Positions 1-7,870 of a stretch of 50,995 bases of DNA are shown here, piece by piece; the first letter of the stretch is position 1, and each line of letters begins with the position of its first letter. The notes below the pieces were generated by a model that did no database searches, was not told the origin of the DNA, and saw nothing but the letters and a program-made list of their open reading frames with translations. The translations under genes were made by a program, and so were the position numbers. The DNA lies in assembly GCA_016218575.1 (NCBI GenBank), contig JACRDN010000011.1, positions 76,209 through 127,203 of the forward strand. The letters run 5' to 3'. The DNA comes from Elusimicrobiota bacterium. GTDB lineage: Bacteria > Elusimicrobiota > Elusimicrobia > UBA1565 > UBA9628.

Positions 1-690
1 GGCCTTCTGCGCGAATCGGCTCTCGAGCGCGCCCCTCTGGGTGAACAGCCGCTCCACCCCGTCGTAAAAAACCCAGCGCCCGAGGCCCTCGTTCCACAAG
101 GCCAGGCGCGCGTCGAGCTGGCTTTCCACGCCCTCGGCCCCTATTTTCTCGAGGAGGGGCCTCTCCAGGCTCCCGGCCTTGGGCAGGAACAGATGGGATT
201 GAAGGAACAGCTCCGGCCCCCCCATGAGGGCGATGTCGTAGTACTTATCCCACTCCCACTCCGGGTGTATCCGGTCCCGCCAGATCTGGCGGGCCTTATG
301 GTAGCAGGCCGGGAGCACGGTCTCCTGGGCCGCGAAGCTGAACAAAGTGACCAGACACGAGCACCACAGAATCGGCCGCCAGAAGTCTCGTATCTCGAAG
401 CCGCTGGCCTGCACCGCCACCCATTCCCCGCTCTGGACGAAGCCCGTGATCGAGACCAAGGCCGCAAGAAGCGTGGCCATGGGAATCACCCGGATGGTCC
501 AATAAGGCACCTCGAGCCAGAGGTACTCCAAGATTTCCCCCAGAGAGGCTTTGCTCGCCACGAGGTGGTTCATGTTGTCGAACATGTGGCCCAGGAAAAT
601 GAGGATGGAGAAAATCCCCAGCCCGTAAAAGAACGGTCGGAAAAAAGACTTTCCCATATAGAGCGTGAATATTCGCACGCGAGAGCTCAC
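1..690 (-). CDS. LptF/LptG-family permease, partial (3' end outside window)
   Basis: This is a YjgP/YjgQ-family permease of the LPS export machine (LptB2FG), which extracts lipid from the inner membrane. The reading frame is open for 230 codons and runs off the left edge. The GTG start overlaps the stop of the upstream permease as GTGA. The protein begins VSSRVRIFTLYMGKSFFRPF, matching the family's usual opening, in which a short amphipathic stretch precedes TM1. TM1 is around residues 20-40. A second hydrophobic pair (about 75-90 and 105-130) precedes the periplasmic beta-jellyroll region, which starts near residue 140. An in-frame ATG twelve residues in (MGKSFF) is an alternative start. The tandem arrangement with a second homologue is the classical lptF-lptG pair; which one is F or G cannot be decided here. 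Confidence 0.85.
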   Translation of the reverse strand, partial: MSSRVRIFTLYMGKSFFRPFFYGLGIFSILIFLGHMFDNMNHLVASKASLGEILEYLWLEVPYWTIRVIPMATLLAALVSITGFVQSGEWVAVQASGFEIRDFWRPILWCSCLVTLFSFAAQETVLPACYHKARQIWRDRIHPEWEWDKYYDIALMGGPELFLQSHLFLPKAGSLERPLLEKIGAEGVESQLDARLALWNEGLGRWVFYDGVERLFTQRGALESRFAQKA

Positions 691-1778
691 TGGGCGAGGC
701 TCCTCTTGGCCATGAAGGCGCCCAGAGCCAGGCCCGCGGCATCGGCGATCCAGGGCCCGATCGCGGAGAAGCCGGCGTGCCGCCGCCCGAGCCCGATGCC
801 CACGGCAAGGAGCCCGTAGAACGAAAACAGCACCACCAGGCTGAGGGCGAAGCCCAACCCCCGGCTGTGGCGCGTGAGCCTGAGCCCCAGAGGCACGGCG
901 AGCCAAAAGAAGACGAAGGGGGAGAGCGCCGCGGCACTTCTCAGGCTGCGCTCGACGGCGTAGAGCCTGCGCTCGGCCGGGGGCGTCGCCGGATCGCGGG
1001 CCATGGCCTTAAGCCGCCGGGAGTTGAGCTCCTGGATGTCGGGCTTGCGGTCCGCGAGGAGCCCCCCGCTCCAGGGAACCTCCAAGCGGTAGCGAGAGAA
1101 AGTCCCGGAGGTGTATTTGTCGGGGTCGAGGTTTGGAAGCTGCAGGCGGCCGTCCTCCAGCTCCAAGGTCATGCCCTCGCCCTTCTCTATTTTGAAGCGG
1201 CCCCGGCGGGCCTCCACGCGCAGAGCACTCTGGGAAGCCTTGAGGCGCACCAGGTAGACTCCCTCAAGCCTCCCGGAGCCCTTCTCGACCGAGCGGGCGT
1301 AAAGCTTCCAAGGGCCCAGGCGGGTGAAGGCCCCCGGCTCGAGCTCCACGCGGGAGATCTGCTGGGCCGCCAAGGAATACTGGTTCCTGAAGGAATGGAA
1401 GCCCTCGGGGCTTGCCTTGTGGTTTAGGTAATAGAGAACTCCCGACAAGAGCATCCCGACCGCGAGGAAAGCGCGCGTCATGTCAAAGAAGGAGAATCCC
1501 GAGGCGCGCAGGGCCAGGACCTCCCCCCTCTCCGTGAATTGGCCCAAGGTCAATAGAAGGGCCACGAGGTAAGCCATGGGAATGGCCAGGCTAAGCACAT
1601 AGGGAATCAGTCGCGTAAAGCACGCCGCGATCCAAATGGGGGAAATCCCCCGCATCACGGCCATGTTGAAAATCTTGAGGAAGTGGTTCATGAGGAGCAC
1701 GCCCGAGAATATCCCGAGGCAGATCAGAAAAGAGGGCAGGAAGCTGCGCAGGAAATAGCGCGGCAGAATCGTGATCAT
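687..1778 (-). CDS. LptF/LptG-family permease
   Basis: This is the second YjgP/YjgQ permease, 363 residues, a normal length. It begins MITILPRYFLRSFLPSFLIC. Its ATG overlaps the stop of the upstream glycosyltransferase as ATGA; an upstream in-frame ATG exists but would lie inside that gene, so I reject it. TM segments are near residues 12-35, 55-75 and 95-115. A long periplasmic domain (about 135-265) contains the jellyroll strands, and three C-terminal TMs follow (about 275-360). In the family it works as a heterodimer with its partner and the ATPase LptB, which is not in this window. Co-transcription with a lipid-sugar transferase suggests a lipid A or LPS modification and export operon. 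Confidence 0.88.
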   Translation of the reverse strand: MITILPRYFLRSFLPSFLICLGIFSGVLLMNHFLKIFNMAVMRGISPIWIAACFTRLIPYVLSLAIPMAYLVALLLTLGQFTERGEVLALRASGFSFFDMTRAFLAVGMLLSGVLYYLNHKASPEGFHSFRNQYSLAAQQISRVELEPGAFTRLGPWKLYARSVEKGSGRLEGVYLVRLKASQSALRVEARRGRFKIEKGEGMTLELEDGRLQLPNLDPDKYTSGTFSRYRLEVPWSGGLLADRKPDIQELNSRRLKAMARDPATPPAERRLYAVERSLRSAAALSPFVFFWLAVPLGLRLTRHSRGLGFALSLVVLFSFYGLLAVGIGLGRRHAGFSAIGPWIADAAGLALGAFMAKRSLAQ

Positions 1779-3712
1779 CTCAAGCTCAACGCCAAGGCTC
1801 TGGGGATGGGGGCCAGGCGCAATTCCCGGAAATTGAGGGTGTAGCCCTCCCGCCATGGCTGGGCCTGGGCTTCTATGACCTCGTCCTTATCGAGAATCAT
1901 GGGCCAAGTATACCAATACGGGTTGGCGCGCAGAAGCTCCCGCTTGTACACCGCGGGGTGGACTCGGAATCTATCGTCCAGGCTGCGCAGGAGGATCCAG
2001 CCCATTTCCTTGAAGCCAAGGTCCTTCTCGCAGCCGTCCTCGCAGCTGAGCGAAACCGAGACCAGATAGCTGCCGGCCTTGACCGCCAGGCGAGGCTCGA
2101 AGAATCTACGGCCCGGGGGCTCGAAACCGGAGGGCGAGTAGAACCCCGACAGGAGAAAGCAGCGCCTGCGAAAGAGGCCCAGGCTCCGGTTCATGAAAGC
2201 ACCCTGCGTCCACTCGGCCTTGACCCGGTGGCCGGCACCCCCCAGGGCCTCCAGCAAGGCCTCCAGCCTCGGCATATCCTCCTCGCAGAGCGCCAGGTCA
2301 TGCCCCCGGGCCAAGGCCAGCCGGAGGGACGATATGTCCTTGAAGCTCCAAAGGGATCGCTTCGCCAGGACCGGCAGGCAAGCCAAGCCATGGTAAGTCC
2401 TGGCGAATACGGACACGGGTCCGGACGCCGCGGCCTCCGGTATCTCCGATTGGCCGAGCCGGGGATGGATGAATCCGAAAACAGCCGAGAGCAAAACCGC
2501 GGCCCCGCCCCCGGCCAAAGCCAAGTCCTTCCCGCGGAGCAAAGCCCAAGCGGAGACTGCGGCGGCCGCGCAGGCAACAGCGGACGCTCCCCTGGCGAAG
2601 CCAAAACGCCAAGAAAAGCCCAGCAGGAGCGCTCCCATCGCGGCGAACAAGACCGCGGTCAGCCGCGCCGCCCAAAGACAGGGCCGGCGCCCCCAATCCC
2701 AGCGCCTCAAGAGCCAAACCATGAGGCCGGGGATCATGAAGAGGACGTAGCGCTCGGTCTTGGTTTTCTGGACGAGGAAGGGAAGCAAGGCCGCCGCGGT
2801 CCAGGTTAATATCCATTTATCCTCGGGCTCGATGGACCTTCCCCCCCGAATCGTGGACAAGAGAAGCAAGGTCCAGGGCAGAACCGCCCCCAGGCACATG
2901 AGGATAAATACCCCCAAGGGGATGTGGCCGCTCGTCAGGAATCTCACGGAGTACATCTCCCCCAGGAAAACCACGTCCCAGTACTGCTTCCCGTAGAGCC
3001 GGGCCATCTCGATATTCCAGGGAAGGGCCAAAGCCAAACATAACGCGGCCCCCCCGGCCGCCGGGGCGCCCATTTCCTTGAACAGCTTCCAGTCCCTTTG
3101 CCACAGGATCCAAAGACCCAAAGCCGGGAGGAGCACGGCGGGAGCCACCGGCCACTTGAGCATCATGGACAGGCCGCTCGCGGCCCCCGCGGCCCAAAGC
3201 CAACGGCCTTCCCTTTTGACCAAAGCCCGGGACAGGGCGTAGAAGGCCAGGATCATGAGGAAGCTCAAGGGCACGTCTATCAAGGCGATGCGCCCCGAAC
3301 TAAAAAAACCGGCAGAGCTCACGGTCAGCAAGGCCGCGGCCAAGGCCCGGGAAGTCCCCAAGCCCAAAGTCCAGCCCAGCCACAAGGCGGCTACCGCGGC
3401 CCCGGCCGTGGAGAGGACCGCGGGCAGGCGCATGGCCCACAGCGAAACCCCGAAAAACTTGTAGGAGGCCAGGATCAGCCACCACATAAGAGGCGGCTTC
3501 AAAAGATGCGGCTCGCCATCGAGCCAAGGTGTCGCCCAATCGCCCCGCCCCAGCATTTCCAGGGGAATGGGCGCGGAATAGGCGTGTTCCATGTAGTGGG
3601 TAAAGGAGGAGGGGCTCCCGATCCCCGGCGCGAGAAGGACCAAAGAAAAAAGGCCGAGAGCCAAAGAGAGCAGGAGTTTTTCGCGGCGATTCGGGCCGAT
3701 GGACGGCACCAA
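1775..3712 (-). CDS. ArnT/PMT-like membrane glycosyltransferase
   Basis: A polytopic GT-C glycosyltransferase of 645 residues, related to ArnT (GT83) and the PMT_2 family. These enzymes move a sugar from a polyprenyl-phosphate donor to an acceptor on the outer face of the inner membrane. TM1 is around residues 12-30. The first periplasmic loop carries an acidic residue in the HYMEHAYS stretch, where the family has its catalytic acidic residue, and is followed by GEPHLLKPPLMWW, an ArnT-like KPP motif. About ten further TMs extend to residue 430, followed by a soluble C-terminal domain of some 200 residues. It is first in a tight operon with two LptF/G permeases, so the acceptor may be an exported glycolipid such as lipid A (inference). 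The exact sugar is unknown. Confidence 0.82.
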   Translation of the reverse strand: MVPSIGPNRREKLLLSLALGLFSLVLLAPGIGSPSSFTHYMEHAYSAPIPLEMLGRGDWATPWLDGEPHLLKPPLMWWLILASYKFFGVSLWAMRLPAVLSTAGAAVAALWLGWTLGLGTSRALAAALLTVSSAGFFSSGRIALIDVPLSFLMILAFYALSRALVKREGRWLWAAGAASGLSMMLKWPVAPAVLLPALGLWILWQRDWKLFKEMGAPAAGGAALCLALALPWNIEMARLYGKQYWDVVFLGEMYSVRFLTSGHIPLGVFILMCLGAVLPWTLLLLSTIRGGRSIEPEDKWILTWTAAALLPFLVQKTKTERYVLFMIPGLMVWLLRRWDWGRRPCLWAARLTAVLFAAMGALLLGFSWRFGFARGASAVACAAAAVSAWALLRGKDLALAGGGAAVLLSAVFGFIHPRLGQSEIPEAAASGPVSVFARTYHGLACLPVLAKRSLWSFKDISSLRLALARGHDLALCEEDMPRLEALLEALGGAGHRVKAEWTQGAFMNRSLGLFRRRCFLLSGFYSPSGFEPPGRRFFEPRLAVKAGSYLVSVSLSCEDGCEKDLGFKEMGWILLRSLDDRFRVHPAVYKRELLRANPYWYTWPMILDKDEVIEAQAQPWREGYTLNFRELRLAPIPRALALSLR

Positions 3713-3729
3713 TGGATTTTAGCATTTTG

Positions 3730-3735
3730 TATAAT
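3730..3735 (+). promoter_or_regulatory. -10 box abutting a start codon (leaderless candidate)
   Basis: A perfect TATAAT ends six bases before the ATG at 3742, so the expected transcription start falls on or next to the start codon. No good -35 lies 16-18 bases upstream, and there is no Shine-Dalgarno sequence. Confidence 0.55.
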
Positions 3736-3741
3736 GGCGGC

Positions 3742-5139
3742 ATGAACCTCGAAAAAACCCTGGAATACGCAAAACAAAACAAGGATAATTTCATCTCGGA
3801 CCTCAAGGGGTTGGTGGCCATCCCCAGCGTGAGCTTCCCGGGCTTTGACGCGCGCACGCTCGAGGATAGTGCTGCGGCCGTGGCTGGCATCATGAAGTCG
3901 CGCGGGCTTGAAAACGTCGAGATCCTGCGCCTGCCCGACGCCCATCCCTACGTCTACGGCGATTGGCTCCACGCACCGGAAGCCCCGACCTTGCTTCTCT
4001 ACGCCCACCACGACGTCCAACCCCCGGGGCGCGAGGAACTATGGAAATCCCCTCCCTTCGAGGCCAAGGAGCGCGACGGCAGGCTCTACGGCCGCGGCAG
4101 CGCCGACGATAAGGCCGGGGTCGTGGTGCACCTGAGCGCCATCGGCTCGTACTTGAAGACGGCGGGCGCGCTCCCGGTCAACGTCAAGGTCATCATCGAG
4201 GGCGAGGAGGAGATAGGCAGCGAGCATCTTGAAGCTTTCCTAAGCCGCTATCGAGAAAAACTCTCCGCCCATATCATGGTGCTGACCGACACCAGCAATT
4301 TCGACGTGGGCATCCCCTCCATCACCACCTCGCTTAGGGGCTTGGTCTCCATGGACGTCACCGTGCGCTCGGCCGACCATCCCCTGCACTCAGGCATGTG
4401 GGGAGGGCCGCTCGTGGACCCGGTCCAGGCTCTGGCCAAGATGATCGCCTCGGTGACCGACTCGCAAGGACGGCTCGCCGTGCCGGGAATACTCTCCCAG
4501 GTTCGCAAGCTCTCCAAGGCTGAGGAGAAAAGCCTCAAGTCCCTGCGCTATTCCGAGAAGGACTTCCGCAAGCAGTCTGGGGTCCTCTCTAAGACCACGG
4601 TCCTTAACGGCAAGGACCTCCTGCGCCAGATGTGGTTTAAGCCGTCATTCTCGGTCAACGCCATCCAGGCCTCCTCTCGCAAGGACTGTGCCAATATCAT
4701 CAACGAGGCGGCCTGGTGCCACATGGGACTCCGGATCGTCGAGAAAATCCAGCCCAAGGACGCCCTGGCCCGGCTTAAAAAGCACCTGCTCCAGCACGCT
4801 CCCTGGGGCGTGAAAGTGGAATTTTCCAACGAGACCTTGGGCCCGGCCTGGAGCACCAATCCGGAAAGCCCGGTGTTCCAAGCCGCGGCCCAGGCCATGG
4901 CCAAGGGCTTCGGCCGCGAGGCCGCCTTCATCGGCTGCGGCGGCTCCATTCCCTTCGTGGGCCCTTTCTCCAAGGTTCTGGGAGGGGCGCCGGCCCTCCT
5001 CATCGGCGTCGAGGACCCCTACACCAACGCCCACAGCGAGAACGAGAGCCTGCACCTCGGGGATTTCCTGAACTCCATCCTCGGCACGATCCACCTCTAC
5101 CGGGAGCTGGCTAATTCCCGTCCGATGGTTCGAGAATAG
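3742..5139 (+). CDS. M20-family metallo-dipeptidase
   Basis: A di-zinc M20 peptidase (PepV/CNDP-like) of 465 residues, predicted cytosolic, that hydrolyses dipeptides or N-acyl amino acids. Metal and catalytic residues are all visible: H89 and D91 in AHHDVQP, the bridging D122 in GSADDK, the catalytic E156 and ligand E157 in EGEEEIGS, a further acidic ligand in LTDTSNFD, and the late histidine in NAHSENE. The dimerisation (lid) domain lies at about 200-350. I chose the ATG at 3742 because the upstream ATG at 3712 adds ten residues encoded by the promoter region and would overlap the divergent gene's start. The substrate is not predictable. Confidence 0.88.
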   Translation: MNLEKTLEYAKQNKDNFISDLKGLVAIPSVSFPGFDARTLEDSAAAVAGIMKSRGLENVEILRLPDAHPYVYGDWLHAPEAPTLLLYAHHDVQPPGREELWKSPPFEAKERDGRLYGRGSADDKAGVVVHLSAIGSYLKTAGALPVNVKVIIEGEEEIGSEHLEAFLSRYREKLSAHIMVLTDTSNFDVGIPSITTSLRGLVSMDVTVRSADHPLHSGMWGGPLVDPVQALAKMIASVTDSQGRLAVPGILSQVRKLSKAEEKSLKSLRYSEKDFRKQSGVLSKTTVLNGKDLLRQMWFKPSFSVNAIQASSRKDCANIINEAAWCHMGLRIVEKIQPKDALARLKKHLLQHAPWGVKVEFSNETLGPAWSTNPESPVFQAAAQAMAKGFGREAAFIGCGGSIPFVGPFSKVLGGAPALLIGVEDPYTNAHSENESLHLGDFLNSILGTIHLYRELANSRPMVRE

Positions 5140-5153
5140 CGGGCATTTCCTCG

Positions 5154-5447
5154 ATGCGGGAAGTCGCGAGGGTGGGAGTGGACTGGGAAAGCTTCGCCAG
5201 ACTTTTCGTCTTCAGCGTCCTGCTTCTTGCTCCTCCGCTGATCGCCGCCGCGGCCCGCGGCGGATTTCTATGGTTCGCTGTTCCCGCCGGCATAGGCTTC
5301 GCCGTCGTGAACGGTTTGGCCGTCTATGGCTCAATCCAAAAATGGGAGTGGCTTGAGTGGAAAACTTGGAGCCGCTTCTACGGAATGGTCACGATCATAA
5401 GCGTGCTCGAGCTGCTTCTTTTCATCGCATTCGTCCAAGGAACATAG
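5154..5447 (+). CDS. small hypothetical membrane protein
   Basis: A 97-residue protein with about three hydrophobic helices (near residues 14-33, 38-57 and 74-95). A tryptophan-rich linker, QKWEWLEWKTW, sits before the last helix. I recognise no family. It starts 14 bases after the peptidase stop on the same strand, so it may be cotranscribed. No clear ribosome site precedes the ATG; a GTG eight codons in is an alternative start. It could be spurious, but the hydrophobic pattern and its fit between a gene and a non-coding patch favour a real gene. Confidence 0.5.
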   Translation: MREVARVGVDWESFARLFVFSVLLLAPPLIAAAARGGFLWFAVPAGIGFAVVNGLAVYGSIQKWEWLEWKTWSRFYGMVTIISVLELLLFIAFVQGT

Positions 5448-5490
5448 GAGACTTGAACTTTTTACCCCTCCAGTCGACCCTCGGGAGGAA

Positions 5491-5540
5491 ATGCAGAGGC
5501 CCTGCATTTTTGACTCGAAAAATCTAGTCAAAAATACAGG
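5491..5540. repeat. two overlapping inverted repeats
   Basis: The first hairpin is ATGCAG / CTGCAT with a 5-base loop (5491-5507). The second has 15-base arms with one mismatch, CCTGCATTTTTGACT (5501-5515) and AGTCAAAAATACAGG (5526-5540), with a 10-base AT-rich loop. They share bases 5501-5507, so only one can form at a time. Confidence 0.7.
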
Positions 5541-5722
5541 ACGCCGCGTGTTGCGCCCGGAGCGCCATGCGGACTACGGGACATCCAGCGCCGCCGCGGC
5601 CCTTGCCGAGGCTCACCTCGGTGAACTCCGACTTAAAGGACGCGTTGAAGCCCTGCCTCCTGTCGGGCATGACCCGAATCTGCTCTTCCGTGGCCTCGGA
5701 CTCCGCAGCCGGCAGGACGGAC

Positions 5723-5760
5723 TTATCCACCAAAACTTCCCGGGAAATTTCTGTGGATAA
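5723..5760. repeat. 38-bp imperfect dyad with DnaA-box-like ends
   Basis: The outer arms are TTATCCAC and GTGGATAA. The centre is the perfect palindrome TTCCCGGGAA (5737-5746). Both are symmetric about the same point, with 16 of 19 base pairs matching. The right end read on the minus strand is TTATCCACA, the textbook DnaA 9-mer; the left end is TTATCCACC. Confidence 0.6.
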
Positions 5761-5762
5761 CT

Positions 5763-6557
5763 TCAGGGCTCCTGACCCGTGGCTAAAATCGATGGAACAA
5801 ATCCTGTTCGCGCAAGAAATACAACCTCCCAGAGGAGCACGAGTCCCAGAATATAACACGTGATCGGGACGAACTCAAGATATCTCTCAGTTGTCTCGTT
5901 AAAGAAGGGCGCTAGGCACACCAAAATGTAGTTCCACGCAGAATGGAATCCGATACAGACCAGAAGGCTTCCTGTCCGCCAGCGAATGAGCGCTAGAAGC
6001 ATCCCGATTAGGAAAAGCATGCCCGCGTAGACGGGGGGATGGAGCACTTCTAGGTGGACGGCGGCAAACACAGCAGAGGAAAGCGGTACCATTAGAAAGG
6101 GTACCCATTTGCCCGAAAAGGCTCCCAGATAGAGGCCACGGTAATGGAGCTCCTCATAAGCAGCCGAGATAGGCACGAAAATCAGGTAAGCTGCCGCCGG
6201 AAAAAGCCCGTAGCCAGATCTCCGCAGGTTCTCCATGTTTAAACTGATGTGCACTTGGCCTGCAAACACGGCACAGGCAAGGGATATGGCGGTCACAAGA
6301 GCGCCATACCGGACACCCCGCAGGAATTCATTCATAAACCTCTGCTTATCACAGAACACAATGCCTAAATCTGTCACAGGCTTACGGATAATGAACTTCC
6401 AGCTCAGAAATATGGCCAGGAACATGATTGGAAAGAGGTCTGGGTATTTTAATCCCGCATGGAGCCACCGGAAATAGGCGAAGTAGACCGCGTGGACAAA
6501 TGCGATAGCAAAAGCTGGAGGGAGTAACCGGCGAAGAATGTCAATGAGACAGTTCAT
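5763..6557 (-). CDS. CPBP-family intramembrane metalloprotease (Abi-like)
   Basis: A 264-residue polytopic protein of the CPBP (Rce1/Abi) family. All three conserved motifs are present: E135-E136-x3-R140 in YEELHYRG, the FxxxH motif ending at H168 (FAAVHLE), and H205 with N209 in GFHSAWN. About eight TMs are predicted. Family members cleave membrane-associated peptides or proteins and are often linked to bacteriocin immunity or stress, but no partner gene is visible. Base composition is close to balanced, unlike the very GC-rich neighbours, which together with the surrounding debris suggests recent acquisition. The start ATG overlaps the stop of the fragment upstream (ATGA). Confidence 0.85.
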   Translation of the reverse strand: MNCLIDILRRLLPPAFAIAFVHAVYFAYFRWLHAGLKYPDLFPIMFLAIFLSWKFIIRKPVTDLGIVFCDKQRFMNEFLRGVRYGALVTAISLACAVFAGQVHISLNMENLRRSGYGLFPAAAYLIFVPISAAYEELHYRGLYLGAFSGKWVPFLMVPLSSAVFAAVHLEVLHPPVYAGMLFLIGMLLALIRWRTGSLLVCIGFHSAWNYILVCLAPFFNETTERYLEFVPITCYILGLVLLWEVVFLARTGFVPSILATGQEP

Positions 6558-6823
6558 GCTGCCAATAAAATAAATCCGGACTCGTAGCGCAGACGTAGCT
6601 GGGTCCCGGGATACCTGGTCTCGGTCTCGTTAAGTGCCTCGCACAGGTGCGCCACGGCAGCATTGCTTCGCGGATTGGCCAGTCCATTAAGGAGCACCCT
6701 CAGCACACCCGCCTGCTTGTCCGGCAAGACATCGGCCGGAGCCCGCAGAATCTCGCGTACCAGGGCCCGCCCTTCCTCCTCCGTGCGCGCATACGCTTCG
6801 TCGTCGGAACGCGCCGGCGGCCG
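6554..6823 (-). pseudogene. truncated gene tail, possibly transposase C-terminus
   Basis: An open frame of 89 codons with no ATG. It runs in the same frame directly after the TAG stop of the protease gene and ends at a TGA overlapping the CPBP start. The peptide (for example ANPRSNAAVAHLCEALNETE, then YPGTQLRLRYE) reads like real protein. The LNxTETxxPGTxLRLxY pattern reminds me of the C-terminal ends of some putative transposases; that is recollection, not proof. GTG codons around the middle could start a short product. The 5' part of the gene is absent, so I call it a remnant. Confidence 0.5.
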
Positions 6824-7834
6824 CTAGTAGACGTTGACAAGCTCGACGCGGGCCGACTTCTTCTTGCCGTCGCGGAAGGTGCGCAAAATGATGCTGTCGC
6901 CCACCTTGTAGTTCTCGAGGGCGCCGTAGAGGTCGTCGTAGTTGCGCACGGGCTTGCCGTCGATGCCCACGATGACGTCGCCGGCGCGCACGCCGGCCCG
7001 CGCCGCCGGGGAATCCTGCCGCACGTGGCGGACGACCACGCCGTCTATGTCCCCGAAGAACTGGTATTTCTCCCGGTCCGTGAAGACGATGACGCCGATT
7101 CCGGGCTGGACCACCCGCCCGTTCTTTATGAGCTCGGGCACGATCTTGCGGATAAGGCTCACGGGCACCGCGAAGCCGATGCCGGAGCTCGAGCCGCTGC
7201 GGCTGAATATCATGGTGTTCATGCCGATGAGCTCGCCGCCGGAGTCCAGGAGGGGCCCGCCCGAATTGCCGGGGTTGATGGCCGCGTCGGTCTGGATCAT
7301 GTCGTGGATGGTCACACCCCCGATACCGACGACCTCCCGCCCCAAGGCGCTCACGATGCCCTTGGTCACGGTGTTGTCGAGCCCGAAGGGATTGCCGATG
7401 GCGATGGCCTGCTGGCCCACTTGGAGAGTCTCGGATTGCCCGAGCTTGACGGGCTTCAAGGCGGGCACGGGCTTCTTGAGCGCGACGAGCTTCAAGACCG
7501 CGATGTCCTTGCGCGGCTCGACCCCCACCGGCTTGGCCGCAAATTGAGTCTGGTCCTTCAGGGTCACCAGGAATTCGTCGCCGTTCTGGACCACGTGAAA
7601 ATTGGTCACGATGTGCCCCTCGCGGTCCCAGATGAAGCCCGAGCCGCTTCCCTGCGGGATGGCGAACTCGTCCATGAAGATGTTCTGGCCGATGGCGATG
7701 TTGGTGACGAAGACCACGGAGGGCGAGGCTTCCTTGACCACGTTGATGGTATTGAGCTCATCGGGCAAAAGCGCGGCTACTGGAGCGAGGAAAGCCCGGG
7801 ACAGAGCGAAAGCCAGCGCCAATCCTGCAGTCAT
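6824..7834 (-). CDS. HtrA/DegP-like periplasmic serine protease
   Basis: A 336-residue trypsin-fold protease with one PDZ domain, the DegS/HhoA layout. A hydrophobic N-terminal segment (residues 3-22) is a signal peptide or anchor. The catalytic triad is H80 (TNFHVV), D110 (RKDIAVL) and S191 (NPGNSGGP); the oxyanion stretch GNPFGLDNTVTKGIVS is intact. The PDZ domain spans about 235-330 with the usual SPAARAGVRAGDVI loop. It should degrade or sense misfolded envelope proteins. It is transcribed divergently from the methyltransferase across a 36-bp gap containing a perfect AT palindrome. The ATG at 7834 is the only sensible start. Confidence 0.92.
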   Translation of the reverse strand: MTAGLALAFALSRAFLAPVAALLPDELNTINVVKEASPSVVFVTNIAIGQNIFMDEFAIPQGSGSGFIWDREGHIVTNFHVVQNGDEFLVTLKDQTQFAAKPVGVEPRKDIAVLKLVALKKPVPALKPVKLGQSETLQVGQQAIAIGNPFGLDNTVTKGIVSALGREVVGIGGVTIHDMIQTDAAINPGNSGGPLLDSGGELIGMNTMIFSRSGSSSGIGFAVPVSLIRKIVPELIKNGRVVQPGIGVIVFTDREKYQFFGDIDGVVVRHVRQDSPAARAGVRAGDVIVGIDGKPVRNYDDLYGALENYKVGDSIILRTFRDGKKKSARVELVNVY

Positions 7835-7839
7835 AGGCT

Positions 7840-7855
7840 AATTTTATATAAAATT
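7840..7855. promoter_or_regulatory. 16-bp AT palindrome, probable bidirectional -10 region
   Basis: AATTTTATATAAAATT is a perfect palindrome in the 36-bp gap between two divergent genes. It offers TATAAA-type -10 boxes in both directions. The predicted minus-strand transcript would be nearly leaderless; the plus-strand leader would be about ten bases. Confidence 0.5.
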
Positions 7856-7870
7856 TCCCTCCAGCGTTAC

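Larger units (their letters stand above)
5448..5762. other. gene-poor patch with hairpins, a dyad and a possible ORF remnant
   Basis: I see no convincing complete gene here. The minus strand holds an open frame of about 80 codons ending at 5524 (KLSTEISREVLVDKS ... AASCIFD). Its third positions look coding, but its only upstream start overlaps the CPBP gene in another frame. It is either the tail of a lost gene or chance. The stretch also carries two overlapping hairpins (5491-5540) and a 38-bp dyad (5723-5760), listed separately. The region from here to 6823 looks less GC-rich and less orderly than its neighbours, which suggests an insertion scar. Confidence 0.35.

Noticed and set aside
6647-7870. 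Upstream extension of the zinc-ribbon methyltransferase frame
   Set aside because: It is antisense to the HtrA-like protease; the real start is the ATG at 7871, where the zinc ribbon begins.
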